A stretch of DNA of 64,000 nucleotides from Hymenobacter sp. PAMC 26628 (GTDB taxonomy: Bacteria > Bacteroidota > Bacteroidia > Cytophagales > Hymenobacteraceae), in NCBI RefSeq assembly GCF_001562275.1, contig NZ_CP014304.1, positions 4,154,001-4,218,000 of the forward strand. Reading direction: 5' to 3'. Under the pieces are notes generated by a model, which was not told the origin of the DNA, ran no database searches, and saw only the letters and a list, made by a program, of their open reading frames with translations. This document shows positions 9,185-16,579 of the stretch, in pieces. The first letter of the stretch is position 1. Every line of letters starts with the position of its first letter. Position numbers and translations under genes: made by a program.

Positions 9185-9808
9185 ATGCAATATTCTATCA
9201 GGGCTTTAAATCCCGCTCTTCACCTATCTTTTAGCGTGTTTTTATTGGCTTTGTCTGCGGCAGCTCCGCGCCCAGCCGTGGCCCAGGCGGCCCCCGCCAC
9301 CATCCGGCTTCAGCCCGACGATGCAGCGCGCGGCCTCAGTGGCCATCAGCACAATTTTTACTTCCTGCCTCCCGGCAAGACGGGCGAAAACTACCAAAAT
9401 GCCGGTTTCTTCGGCCAAAATTTGCGCCCCTACCTGGGCCCCAACGCCGCAGCCCTGGCTAACCTAAACGACTACCGCCGACAGAAAACGCTGTTCCTAG
9501 CTGACCGCCTAGTGGCCGTGGGGGCCCTGGGCCTGTACGGCAGCCAGGTATTTGCCAAAGACGGCGGCCAGCAGTATTTCAACGGTACCCAGCAGGTGGC
9601 GGCGGGCTTATTCGTCGCCAGCCTGCTGGCTACCATCCCCATCAATCGCCACACCAACGGGCACTTGCAGAAAGCTGTGGCGGCTTACAACGGTGGCCTG
9701 ACGGGCGCCTACGGCACGTGGTGGCAGCGGTACTCACCCAGTACGGCGGGCCTGCGCCTGGGGCCCCAAAGCACGCCGCTGCTGGCCCTGGGCTGGGGCC
9801 TGCGCTAG
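9185..9808 (+). CDS. Hypothetical exported protein
   Basis: I do not recognise this 207-aa protein. It starts with a signal peptide-like stretch (hydrophobic core about residues 14-28, cleavage plausible after AVAQA) followed by Gly/Asn/Tyr-rich sequence. Two short hydrophobic patches at about 105-118 and 135-150 could be membrane-associated. Its compact size and absence of cysteines give no functional hint. A weak TATCTTTA box at 9173-9180, just before the ATG, may be its promoter. Its neighbours are ahcY (divergent) and a methyltransferase gene 54 bp downstream. Confidence 0.7.
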   Translation: MQYSIRALNPALHLSFSVFLLALSAAAPRPAVAQAAPATIRLQPDDAARGLSGHQHNFYFLPPGKTGENYQNAGFFGQNLRPYLGPNAAALANLNDYRRQKTLFLADRLVAVGALGLYGSQVFAKDGGQQYFNGTQQVAAGLFVASLLATIPINRHTNGHLQKAVAAYNGGLTGAYGTWWQRYSPSTAGLRLGPQSTPLLALGWGLR

Positions 9809-9862
9809 GCCGCGGGGCACTATTTGTGCTGCCCGCGGCGTTTTCCCCGTATACCCGCCTAC

Positions 9863-11110
9863 ATGGAATTTCCTTTGCCCGAGGCGGCCCGTCGCTACGT
9901 GGCCGCGCATTTGCACGACGACCCTGCTCACTTGGCCCTGCAAGCCCGCCGCCACCCCGGCCTGCCCGTTCCCGAATTGGTGCGCCAAATCCAGGCCCGC
10001 CAGAAGGCCCAGGGCAAGCTCCCCACCTGGGCCGCCAACCCCGACCTGGCCTTTCCGCCCGCCCTGTCGGTTGAGCAAGCCTCGTCGGAACGCACGGCAA
10101 CCTTTAAAGCCGGGCTGGTAGACGGCCAGCGGCTGGCCGACCTCACCGGCGGTTTTGGGGCCGACGCGGCACACTTTGCCGCCCGCGTGGCTCAGGTCGA
10201 TTACGTGGAGCGCAGCCCGCAGCTGGCGGCCGTGGCACGCTATAATTTCCGACTGCTCGGCATTGAGAACTTGGCGGTGCATAACGCCGACGCCTTGGCT
10301 TTTCTTAAGGAAACGCCCCACCACTACGACTGGATTTACCTCGACCCAGCGCGGCGCGACACGGCCTCGCGCAAGATTTTCCGGCTGGCCGACTGCGAGC
10401 CCGACGTGCTGCATCTGCTGCCGCTATTGCTGCACAAGGCCGACCGCGTGCTACTGAAAACCTCGCCCATGCTCGACATCGAGCAGGCCGTGCAGGAACT
10501 GAAGCACGTGCGCCGCCTTTGGGTGTTGGCCCTGGACAACGAAGTAAAGGAAGTGCTGTACGAGTTGGGCCCCGAGGCCGCCGTGGATCCCGAGCGCTTC
10601 GCCCTGAACCTGCGGCGCGACGGCACCCGGCAGGAATTTCGCTTCAACCGGGCCCGCGAGGCCCGGGCCGTGCCGCGCTACGCCGAGGCCCAGCAGTTTC
10701 TCTACGAGCCCAACGCGGCAGTGCTCAAAGCTGGGGCCTTCCGCAGCATCGGCACCGCGTTCGAGCTTTTGAAACTGCACCAGCACAGCCACTTGTACAC
10801 GTCGGCTACGTTGCGTGCCGACTTTCCGGGCCGCATTTTCCGGGTGCTGGCGGTGGAGAAGGCCGACGGCGCCGCCCTAAAGGCCCACTTAGGCCCTGAG
10901 GCCCGCGCCCATGTCACGACCCGTAATTTTCCTGACTCGGTGGCCGATTTCCGGTTGCGCACCGGCATCCGCGAGGGCGGCGACACGTATTTGTTTGCCA
11001 CCACTGACTTGCGCGGCCGGCCCATTGTGCTGGTTTGCGAGAAAGCAATACTGCCCAGTTTCACCGAAGCTACCCCGGCGGGGCCCGCGCCTTCGGGCGG
11101 CGTGGCGTAG
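9863..11110 (+). CDS. THUMP-like class I SAM-dependent methyltransferase
   Basis: A 415-aa protein with an N-terminal helical part, then the Rossmann SAM-binding motif LADLTGGFGADAAHFA and VDYVERSPQLAAVARYN, and an IYLDPARRD catalytic-type motif (DPxR). These features match the Bacteroidota THUMP-like methyltransferase family, probably acting on RNA, though the target is unproven. The ATG at 9863 begins the conserved MEFPLPEAARRYV; the longer reading is out of the spacer. It is directly upstream of metK, which makes its methyl donor. Confidence 0.82.
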   Translation: MEFPLPEAARRYVAAHLHDDPAHLALQARRHPGLPVPELVRQIQARQKAQGKLPTWAANPDLAFPPALSVEQASSERTATFKAGLVDGQRLADLTGGFGADAAHFAARVAQVDYVERSPQLAAVARYNFRLLGIENLAVHNADALAFLKETPHHYDWIYLDPARRDTASRKIFRLADCEPDVLHLLPLLLHKADRVLLKTSPMLDIEQAVQELKHVRRLWVLALDNEVKEVLYELGPEAAVDPERFALNLRRDGTRQEFRFNRAREARAVPRYAEAQQFLYEPNAAVLKAGAFRSIGTAFELLKLHQHSHLYTSATLRADFPGRIFRVLAVEKADGAALKAHLGPEARAHVTTRNFPDSVADFRLRTGIREGGDTYLFATTDLRGRPIVLVCEKAILPSFTEATPAGPAPSGGVA

Positions 11111-11115
11111 TTTTG
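11108..11115 (+). promoter_or_regulatory. Possible metK -7 box (TAGTTTTG)
   Basis: A TAnnTTTG match that overlaps the stop codon of the methyltransferase gene and lies 76 bp before the metK start. There is no good -33 TTTG at the right distance, so confidence is low. Confidence 0.35.
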
Positions 11116-11190
11116 CCGTTCGCCCACGCGTTGGTTTTGACTGCGTAAGCGGTTAGTTTTTTTGCTTTTTATTGCTTCTCTTCCCGTTCT

Positions 11191-12453
11191 ATGCCCTACC
11201 TGTTCACCTCCGAATCGGTTTCGGAAGGCCATCCCGATAAAGTTGCAGACCAGATTTCCGACGCCATCCTGGACGAATACCTGCGGCAGGACCCGGCTGC
11301 CAAAGTGGCCTGCGAAACCCTAGTGACCACCGATTTTGCGCTGGTAGCCGGCGAGATTAAATCGACGGCCCGCGTGGACGCCGAGCCCATCATCCGGGCC
11401 ACCATCCGCCGCATTGGCTATGACAAGCCCGAATACCTCTTCAACGCCGACACCTGCGAGGTAATGAACCGCCTGCACGAGCAGTCGCCCGACATTAACC
11501 AAGGCGTGGTGCGCGCCACGGCCGAAGACCAAGGCGCCGGCGACCAAGGCATGATGTTCGGCTACGCTACCCGCGAGAGCGACAACTACATGCCCCTGGC
11601 CCTCGACCTGTCGCACCGGCTGCTGCAAGAGTTAGCCGCTATCCGGCGCGAGGCCCGCGACATGCCCTACCTGCGCCCCGACGCCAAAAGCCAGGTCACG
11701 ATTCGCTACGCCGATAACGGAACCCCGGAGGCCATCGACACCATCGTGGTGAGCACTCAGCACGACGAGTTCGACGCCGACGAGGCCACCATGCTGGATA
11801 AAATCAAGGCCGACGTGCAATCCATCCTCGTGCCGCGCGTGCTGGCCGGCTTGGGCTCCGACGTGCAGAAGCTCTTCACTAACCAGATTACCTACCACAT
11901 CAACCCCACGGGCAAGTTCGTCATTGGGGGCCCCCACGGCGACTCTGGCCTCACCGGCCGCAAAATCATCGTGGATACCTACGGCGGCAAAGGGGCCCAC
12001 GGCGGCGGTGCCTTCTCGGGCAAAGACTCCAGCAAAGTGGACCGCTCGGCGGCCTACGCCACCCGCCACATTGCCAAAAACCTGGTGGCCGCCGGCGTGG
12101 CCGACCACGCCCTGGTGCAGGTGGCCTACGCCATTGGCGTAGCCGAGCCAGTAGGCGTGTTTGTGGATACATATGGCAGCACCAAGGCCCTGGGCCCCAA
12201 CGGCCAGCCGCTGTCCAACGGCGCCATTGCCGGCAAGGTGAAGGAGCTGTTCGACCTGCGCCCCTACGCCATTGTGCAACGCTTGGGCCTGCAAAATCCC
12301 GTTTTTGGCGAAACTGCGGCGTACGGCCACATGGGCCGCACGCCCGGCACCAAGCAGGTCACCATGCCCAGCGGCGAGGTGAAAACCTTCGAAACCTTTA
12401 CCTGGGAAAAGCTCGATTACGTGCCCAAAATCAAGGAAGCTTTCGGCCTATAG
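11191..12453 (+). CDS. metK: S-adenosylmethionine synthetase
   Basis: Makes S-adenosylmethionine from methionine and ATP. Clear signatures are FTSESVSEGHPDKVADQISD at the N-terminus, GAGDQGMMFGYA, and GPHGDSGLTGRK followed by GGGAFSGKD. The 420-aa length is normal. It ends at a GGGGCCCC-armed terminator. I see no SAM riboswitch in the 80-bp leader. Confidence 0.97.
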   Translation: MPYLFTSESVSEGHPDKVADQISDAILDEYLRQDPAAKVACETLVTTDFALVAGEIKSTARVDAEPIIRATIRRIGYDKPEYLFNADTCEVMNRLHEQSPDINQGVVRATAEDQGAGDQGMMFGYATRESDNYMPLALDLSHRLLQELAAIRREARDMPYLRPDAKSQVTIRYADNGTPEAIDTIVVSTQHDEFDADEATMLDKIKADVQSILVPRVLAGLGSDVQKLFTNQITYHINPTGKFVIGGPHGDSGLTGRKIIVDTYGGKGAHGGGAFSGKDSSKVDRSAAYATRHIAKNLVAAGVADHALVQVAYAIGVAEPVGVFVDTYGSTKALGPNGQPLSNGAIAGKVKELFDLRPYAIVQRLGLQNPVFGETAAYGHMGRTPGTKQVTMPSGEVKTFETFTWEKLDYVPKIKEAFGL

Positions 12454-12480
12454 AACCCACTGCTGATTTTGCGGCAACGC

Positions 12481-12522
12481 AAGGGGCCCCAGCTGATGTA
12501 CTCAGTCGGGGCCCCTTTTTTA
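12481..12522 (+). terminator. metK terminator
   Basis: AAGGGGCCCC pairs with GGGGCCCCTT, followed by a T-run. Further pairing is likely inside the 17-nt loop (CTGA/TCAG). Confidence 0.85.
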
Positions 12523-12566
12523 TGTGAAAGGCCAGCGGCTAACGGCCGGCAGCCGTTGGGTTGGCA

Positions 12567-12869
12567 CTAATGCGTTTGCAAGGTTTTTTCCTTGTGCTTC
12601 ACAATTTGGCGGCGCAGGTTTTCGGTGGCAGCGTCGGTAGCCGCTTCAAACGAAGTGGCGTCTTCCTCGCTAAATAGGGTGCCGCCGGGCACCAGCAGCT
12701 TTATTTCGACGGTTTTGTTAGCCGCGCCGTCCTTGTTATTAACCCGCAAAATGACTTCTCCGCCGGTCACTTTATCGTAAAATGTTTCCAACTTATTGAG
12801 CCGCTGCTGGATAAAATCGAGCAGCTTTTGGTCGGCAGTGAAATGCACCGCATTCATCTGAACTTTCAT
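12567..12869 (-). CDS. hpf: Ribosome hibernation-promoting factor (HPF/RaiA family)
   Basis: A 100-aa short-form HPF that binds the 30S decoding centre in slow growth. It starts MKVQMNAVHFTADQKLLDFI and has the family arrangement FYDKVTGGEVILRVNN, TVEIKLLVPG, and a C-terminal helix with NLRRQIVKHKEK. It is 46 bp downstream of a XerC/D-like recombinase on the same strand, with rpsU just upstream of that; such pairing with small ribosome-linked genes is common in Bacteroidota. Confidence 0.9.
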   Translation of the reverse strand: MKVQMNAVHFTADQKLLDFIQQRLNKLETFYDKVTGGEVILRVNNKDGAANKTVEIKLLVPGGTLFSEEDATSFEAATDAATENLRRQIVKHKEKTLQTH

Positions 12870-12915
12870 AGAGCGAAGAAGGAATTGAGGGTGAAAAAAT
12901 TAACAAGCCCCGCGT

Positions 12916-13794
12916 TTAAGCCCGCGGGTGGGCCTGATCAAATACGGATTTCAGGCGGTCGACGGACATGTGGGTGTACACCTGAGTGGCCGCCAAGCTG
13001 GCGTGGCCCAGTAACTCCTTGATGGCGTTGAGGTCGGCCCCCTTGCCCAGCAGGTGGGTAGCAAAAGCGTGCCGCAGCGCGTGCGGGTGCTGCTGCGCCG
13101 CCGACGTGGTGACGGTGCTCAGGTAGTGCTTCACGGTGCGGTACACGTGCTTTTCGTAGAGCGGTACACCCTTGTCGGTGAGCAGCAGGGGCCCCGGCAG
13201 GGCCCCAAACTCGTGGGCGCGGCGGGCCTGGTACCGGGCCAGCACTTGCAGCAGCGTGGGGTTGAGCGGCACGAGGCGCTGCTTGTTGCCCTTGCCCGTG
13301 ACGCGCACCGTGCCGCCGGGCAGGCTCACGTCGGCCGCCTCCATGCCCAGTAGCTCCGAGAGGCGAATGCCCGTGCCATAGAGCATCTCCAACACCAGCT
13401 GATCGCGCTGCCCGGCAAACGAATCTTCGAACTCAAACGAGTTCAGCATGCCATTCAGCGCCGCCTCGGGCACGAACTCGGGCAGCTTTTTGGCCATTTT
13501 GGGGGCCTTGATGCGCAGCATGGGGTTGGCCGCAATGGCGTTGGTGCGCAGTAGAAACTTGTAGTACGAGCGCAGGCACGCCACCTTGCGGTTCACGGTG
13601 CGCGGGTCCAAGTCCTGCTGCATCAGCGCCACCACCCAGCCCCGGATGGTGTGGTGCGTGGCTTGGCTGGGGCCCTCCGCGTCGCCCTCCGCAATCAGGT
13701 AGGCGGCAAACTGGCCCAAGTCGGTGCGGTACGAGAGCACCGTGTGCGGGCTGTAGCGCCGCTCGAACTGCAAAAAATCAAAAAACGCCTCCAT
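12916..13794 (-). CDS. xerC: Tyrosine recombinase XerC/XerD
   Basis: A 292-aa site-specific recombinase, probably for chromosome dimer resolution. The N-terminal SAM-like core-binding domain starts FLQFERRYSPHTVLSYRTDL. The catalytic set is visible: Arg in YGTGIRLSELLGM, Lys in GKGNKQR, HALRHAFATHLL (HxxR), LLGHASLA (second His), and nucleophile Tyr in TQVYTHM. Length and lack of mobile-element neighbours favour the housekeeping enzyme. Which of the XerC/XerD pair it is cannot be settled here. Confidence 0.92.
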   Translation of the reverse strand: MEAFFDFLQFERRYSPHTVLSYRTDLGQFAAYLIAEGDAEGPSQATHHTIRGWVVALMQQDLDPRTVNRKVACLRSYYKFLLRTNAIAANPMLRIKAPKMAKKLPEFVPEAALNGMLNSFEFEDSFAGQRDQLVLEMLYGTGIRLSELLGMEAADVSLPGGTVRVTGKGNKQRLVPLNPTLLQVLARYQARRAHEFGALPGPLLLTDKGVPLYEKHVYRTVKHYLSTVTTSAAQQHPHALRHAFATHLLGKGADLNAIKELLGHASLAATQVYTHMSVDRLKSVFDQAHPRA

Positions 13795-13807
13795 TTACCT
13801 ACGCCAC

Positions 13808-13835
13808 AAAAAAGCCCGGCCTGTGGGGCCGGGCG
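13808..13835. terminator. Hairpin upstream of the recombinase
   Basis: GCCCGGCC pairs with GGCCGGGC with an A-run on its left, so it reads as a terminator for leftward transcripts from the rpsU side. It lies a few bases before the recombinase start codon. Confidence 0.6.
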
Positions 13836-13888
13836 TCCAAAGTACCATTTTTTTATTTACCCGCGGCACTTGGCCCTAGCGGACGCGA

Positions 13889-13934
13889 AAAAACCGGCTG
13901 GCGGGCCCCAAGGAGCTCACCAGCCGGTTTTTTA
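13889..13934. terminator. rpsU terminator (bidirectional form)
   Basis: AAAAAACCGGCTGG pairs with CCAGCCGGTTTTTT around an 18-nt loop. It lies immediately after the rpsU stop on the - strand. Confidence 0.85.
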
Positions 13935-13950
13935 TCCACAAAACAGGAGC

Positions 13951-14145
13951 CTACTCGTTGGGCGTGCCGTAGGTAGCCAGCTTGTACACGGCCTTCTGCT
14001 TCAGCTTACGGTCCGTCACGCTCGGCTTCTGGAAGAACGTGCGGCGACGCAGTTCTTTCAGCACACCGGTGCGCTCGAATTTCTTTTTAAAGCGTTTCAG
14101 GGCGCGGTCAACCGACTCGTTGTCTTTGATTTGGATGATGATCAT
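13951..14145 (-). CDS. rpsU: 30S ribosomal protein S21
   Basis: A 64-aa basic protein of the small ribosomal subunit. The sequence [20 protein letters not shown], then [20 protein letters not shown], is a standard S21. It has its own promoter (14196-14226) and a terminator directly after the stop, so it is a single-gene unit. Confidence 0.95.
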   Translation of the reverse strand: MIIIQIKDNESVDRALKRFKKKFERTGVLKELRRRTFFQKPSVTDRKLKQKAVYKLATYGTPNE

Positions 14146-14195
14146 ATCGGGAATTTCGAAAAAATTTCAGGCGGGAAGCCGAGTAAATCGGGCCG

Positions 14196-14226
14196 CAAAG
14201 ATAAGCAGAATTTTTGCCTGAGCAAA
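14196..14226 (-). promoter_or_regulatory. rpsU promoter, full Bacteroidota sigma-A type
   Basis: On the - strand a TTTG (-33) at 14223-14226 and TATCTTTG (-7) at 14196-14203 are separated by exactly 19 nt. This is the best two-part promoter match in the window and helps place the organism in Bacteroidota. Confidence 0.75.
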
Positions 14227-14243
14227 GCTCCTAAATCACAATC

Positions 14244-15383
14244 TTACTTCAGCAACGTGCGTGCAATCACCAGCTTCTGAATTTCGCTGGTGCCCTCGCC
14301 GATGGTGCACAGCTTGGCGTCGCGGTAGAATTTCTCCACCGGATAGTCCTTGGTGTAGCCGTAGCCGCCAAAAATCTGCACTGCTTCGTTGGCCACGCGC
14401 ACGCTCACCTCGGAGGCGTAGAGCTTGGCCATGGCCGATTCGCGGTTCACGTTCAGGCCGGCGTCCTTCATCTCCGCCGCGCGGTAGGTGAGCAGGCGGG
14501 CGGCTTCGATTTCGGTGGCCATATCAGCCAGCTTGAAGGCGATGCCCTGGAACTGGCTGATGGGCTTATTGAACTGTTGGCGCTCCTTGCTGTACTGAAT
14601 GGCTGCGTCTAGGGCCCCTTGGGCAATGCCTAGGCTGAGGGCCGCGATGCTGATGCGCCCACCGTCGAGCACTTTCAACGACTGCACAAACCCCTCCCCC
14701 ACTGCGCCGATGACGTTCGTCACGGGCACGCGGCAGTCAGTGAAGATCATCTCCGTGGTTTCGGAGGCGCGCATGCCCAGCTTGTTTTCCTTGCGGCCAG
14801 CAGCGAAACCCGGCGTACCGCGCTCCACGATGAAAGCCGTCATGCCGTGTGAGTCGCCAACCTCGCCGGTGCGGGCAATAACGACGGCTACGTCGCCGGA
14901 CTTACCGTGCGTAATAAAGTTTTTTGCGCCGTTCAGCACGTAATCGTCGCCGTCAAGCGTCGCCGTGGTGCGCATGTTGCCGGCGTCAGAGCCCGTGTTG
15001 GGCTCGGTGAGGCCCCAGGCCCCCAGCCACTCGCCCGAGGCCAAGCGGGGCAGGTACTGCTGCTTTTGCGCCGCCGATGCGTGCTGCAAGATGTGGCCCG
15101 TACAAAGAGAGTTATGTGCCGCCATGCTTAGCCCAATGCTGCCGTCAATGCGCGATAGCTCGGCGATGGCCGTTACGTACTCGGGGTAGCCAAACCCTGC
15201 CCCGCCGTACTCGGTGGGCACTAGCACACCCATTAGTCCCAGTTCGCCTAATCGGCGAAACACGTCGCGGGGAAACTCCTGGCTTTCATCCCACTCCATA
15301 ATGTGGGGCTGGATGTACTGGGCCCCAAAGTCGCGCACCATTTGCGCAATCAGGGCTTGGTTTTCGGTGGCTACGGCTTCCAT
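14244..15383 (-). CDS. Acyl-CoA dehydrogenase
   Basis: A 379-aa FAD flavoenzyme of fatty acid beta-oxidation. Signatures: [15 protein letters not shown] (FAD/substrate loop), [44 protein letters not shown], and the C-terminal [20 protein letters not shown] then IGEGTSEIQ, in which the Glu is the expected catalytic base position. The ATG at 15383 gives the family N-terminus; a 14-codon longer form is hydrophobic and unsupported. It stands alone with a TACTTTTG box upstream. Confidence 0.95.
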   Translation of the reverse strand: MEAVATENQALIAQMVRDFGAQYIQPHIMEWDESQEFPRDVFRRLGELGLMGVLVPTEYGGAGFGYPEYVTAIAELSRIDGSIGLSMAAHNSLCTGHILQHASAAQKQQYLPRLASGEWLGAWGLTEPNTGSDAGNMRTTATLDGDDYVLNGAKNFITHGKSGDVAVVIARTGEVGDSHGMTAFIVERGTPGFAAGRKENKLGMRASETTEMIFTDCRVPVTNVIGAVGEGFVQSLKVLDGGRISIAALSLGIAQGALDAAIQYSKERQQFNKPISQFQGIAFKLADMATEIEAARLLTYRAAEMKDAGLNVNRESAMAKLYASEVSVRVANEAVQIFGGYGYTKDYPVEKFYRDAKLCTIGEGTSEIQKLVIARTLLK

Positions 15384-15459
15384 AAAGCGGGGATGGGTGG
15401 GAATAAAAAGAAAAAGATACAACAAAACACGTGGCTAACTAACGCTAGTTCGTGTCTGA

Positions 15460-15467
15460 CAAAAGTA
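15460..15467 (-). promoter_or_regulatory. Predicted acyl-CoA dehydrogenase -7 box
   Basis: TACTTTTG on the - strand, 77 bp ahead of the start codon; a TAnnTTTG match without a clear -33 element. Confidence 0.45.
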
Positions 15468-15543
15468 CGCCTTTACCGTTTGAAAATCTTATGGTTGGCT
15501 ATTGTATATAATGTATTCCATCGATAGCATGAAGCAAACGTGC

Positions 15544-15551
15544 TACTTTTG
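15544..15551 (+). promoter_or_regulatory. Predicted promoter box of the exopolysaccharide operon
   Basis: TACTTTTG on the + strand, 81 bp upstream of the Wza-like gene. The 200-bp spacer around it is AT-rich compared with the genome and carries a second, TATAAT-like stretch near 15505-15512. Confidence 0.45.
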
Positions 15552-15631
15552 AGGCTTTTCAGGAGCAATCCAACTATCATTAGTGGGGGCTTCTTTGAAT
15601 TATTCCTATTATCAGCACCTTTTCGGTCTGC

Positions 15632-16516
15632 ATGTTCCCTTCCATTTTTGGCCGCTTTGGGCAGATTCTTCTGAGCTGTTTGCTGACTGCGCTACTGTTT
15701 TCCTCGTGCGCTTCGACGCGCTACTACAACCAGCGCACCATGTTCCGCCTCACCGATGAGCGCGGTCGGGCCATAGATACCGCCAAGCTTCGGGTAGCGG
15801 TGAATCGGACGGCGCGCAATTACCTTATCCAGCCCAACGATTACCTCGAAGTACGCGTCAACACGAACAAGGGCGAGCGAATTCTAGACCCCAACGGCGA
15901 ATTGCAATTTGGGGGAACGGGTGGGGCCCCGCTTTCCAGAACGACCGGTAGCGGCCGGTCGGGCTCGGGAGGCTCTTTTCTAGTCCAAGCCGATGGCACG
16001 GTCACATTGCCTTTGGTGAACCGAGTGCGGCTGAGTGGCCTCTCGCTGCTCCAGGCCGATAGCGTGCTCCAGATCAGCTACGGCAAATATTACATTGACC
16101 CTTTTGTGATGACGCATGTGACCAACAACCGCATCATTTTGCTAGGGGCCCAGGGTGGTCGGGTCATTCCCCTTGAGAACGATAACATGAACTTGCTTGA
16201 AGTGCTTGCTTTAGCCGGCGGTGTAGACGGTAGCGGTGGGGGTGGCAGTAGCTTATACAGGTACGGCGGGCGGGCCGATAACATTCGCATCATCAGGGGC
16301 AACTTAAAGTATCCCCAAATAGAACAGATAGATTTAACAACGATTGCTGGCATGCGGCGCGCCAATTTGCAGGTTGAGCCAAACGACATAATTTACATTG
16401 ATCCCATTCGTCGCCCACTATTGGAGAACCTAACCGATTCGGCGCCTATTCTTGGTTTTACAACCAGCATCATATCGTTGGTCATTACGCTCACCTATTT
16501 ATTTGTTAAACAATAA
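15632..16516 (+). CDS. Polysaccharide export lipoprotein (Wza-like)
   Basis: Periplasm-facing outer-membrane component for capsule or exopolysaccharide export, 294 aa. A lipoprotein signal ends in LFSSC at residues 22-26. The Poly_export domain (LIQPNDYLEVRV…ADGTVTLPLVNRVRLSGLSLLQAD) is followed by an SLBB-like part (ILLGAQGGRVIPLENDNMNLLEVLALAGG). A hydrophobic C-terminal helix (about 272-292) is typical of Bacteroidota versions. It is 63 bp upstream of the Wzc-like kinase and forms a module with it and the phosphatase. Confidence 0.9.
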   Translation: MFPSIFGRFGQILLSCLLTALLFSSCASTRYYNQRTMFRLTDERGRAIDTAKLRVAVNRTARNYLIQPNDYLEVRVNTNKGERILDPNGELQFGGTGGAPLSRTTGSGRSGSGGSFLVQADGTVTLPLVNRVRLSGLSLLQADSVLQISYGKYYIDPFVMTHVTNNRIILLGAQGGRVIPLENDNMNLLEVLALAGGVDGSGGGGSSLYRYGGRADNIRIIRGNLKYPQIEQIDLTTIAGMRRANLQVEPNDIIYIDPIRRPLLENLTDSAPILGFTTSIISLVITLTYLFVKQ

Positions 16517-16579
16517 CTTAACATGAGTTACTTATCCAATTTGTTTTATTTTTAACTACGCATTAGCACAACCATCGCA

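Noticed and set aside
11111-11190. SAM riboswitch before metK
   Set aside because: The 80-bp leader is too short and shows no conserved SAM-I or SAM-II core.
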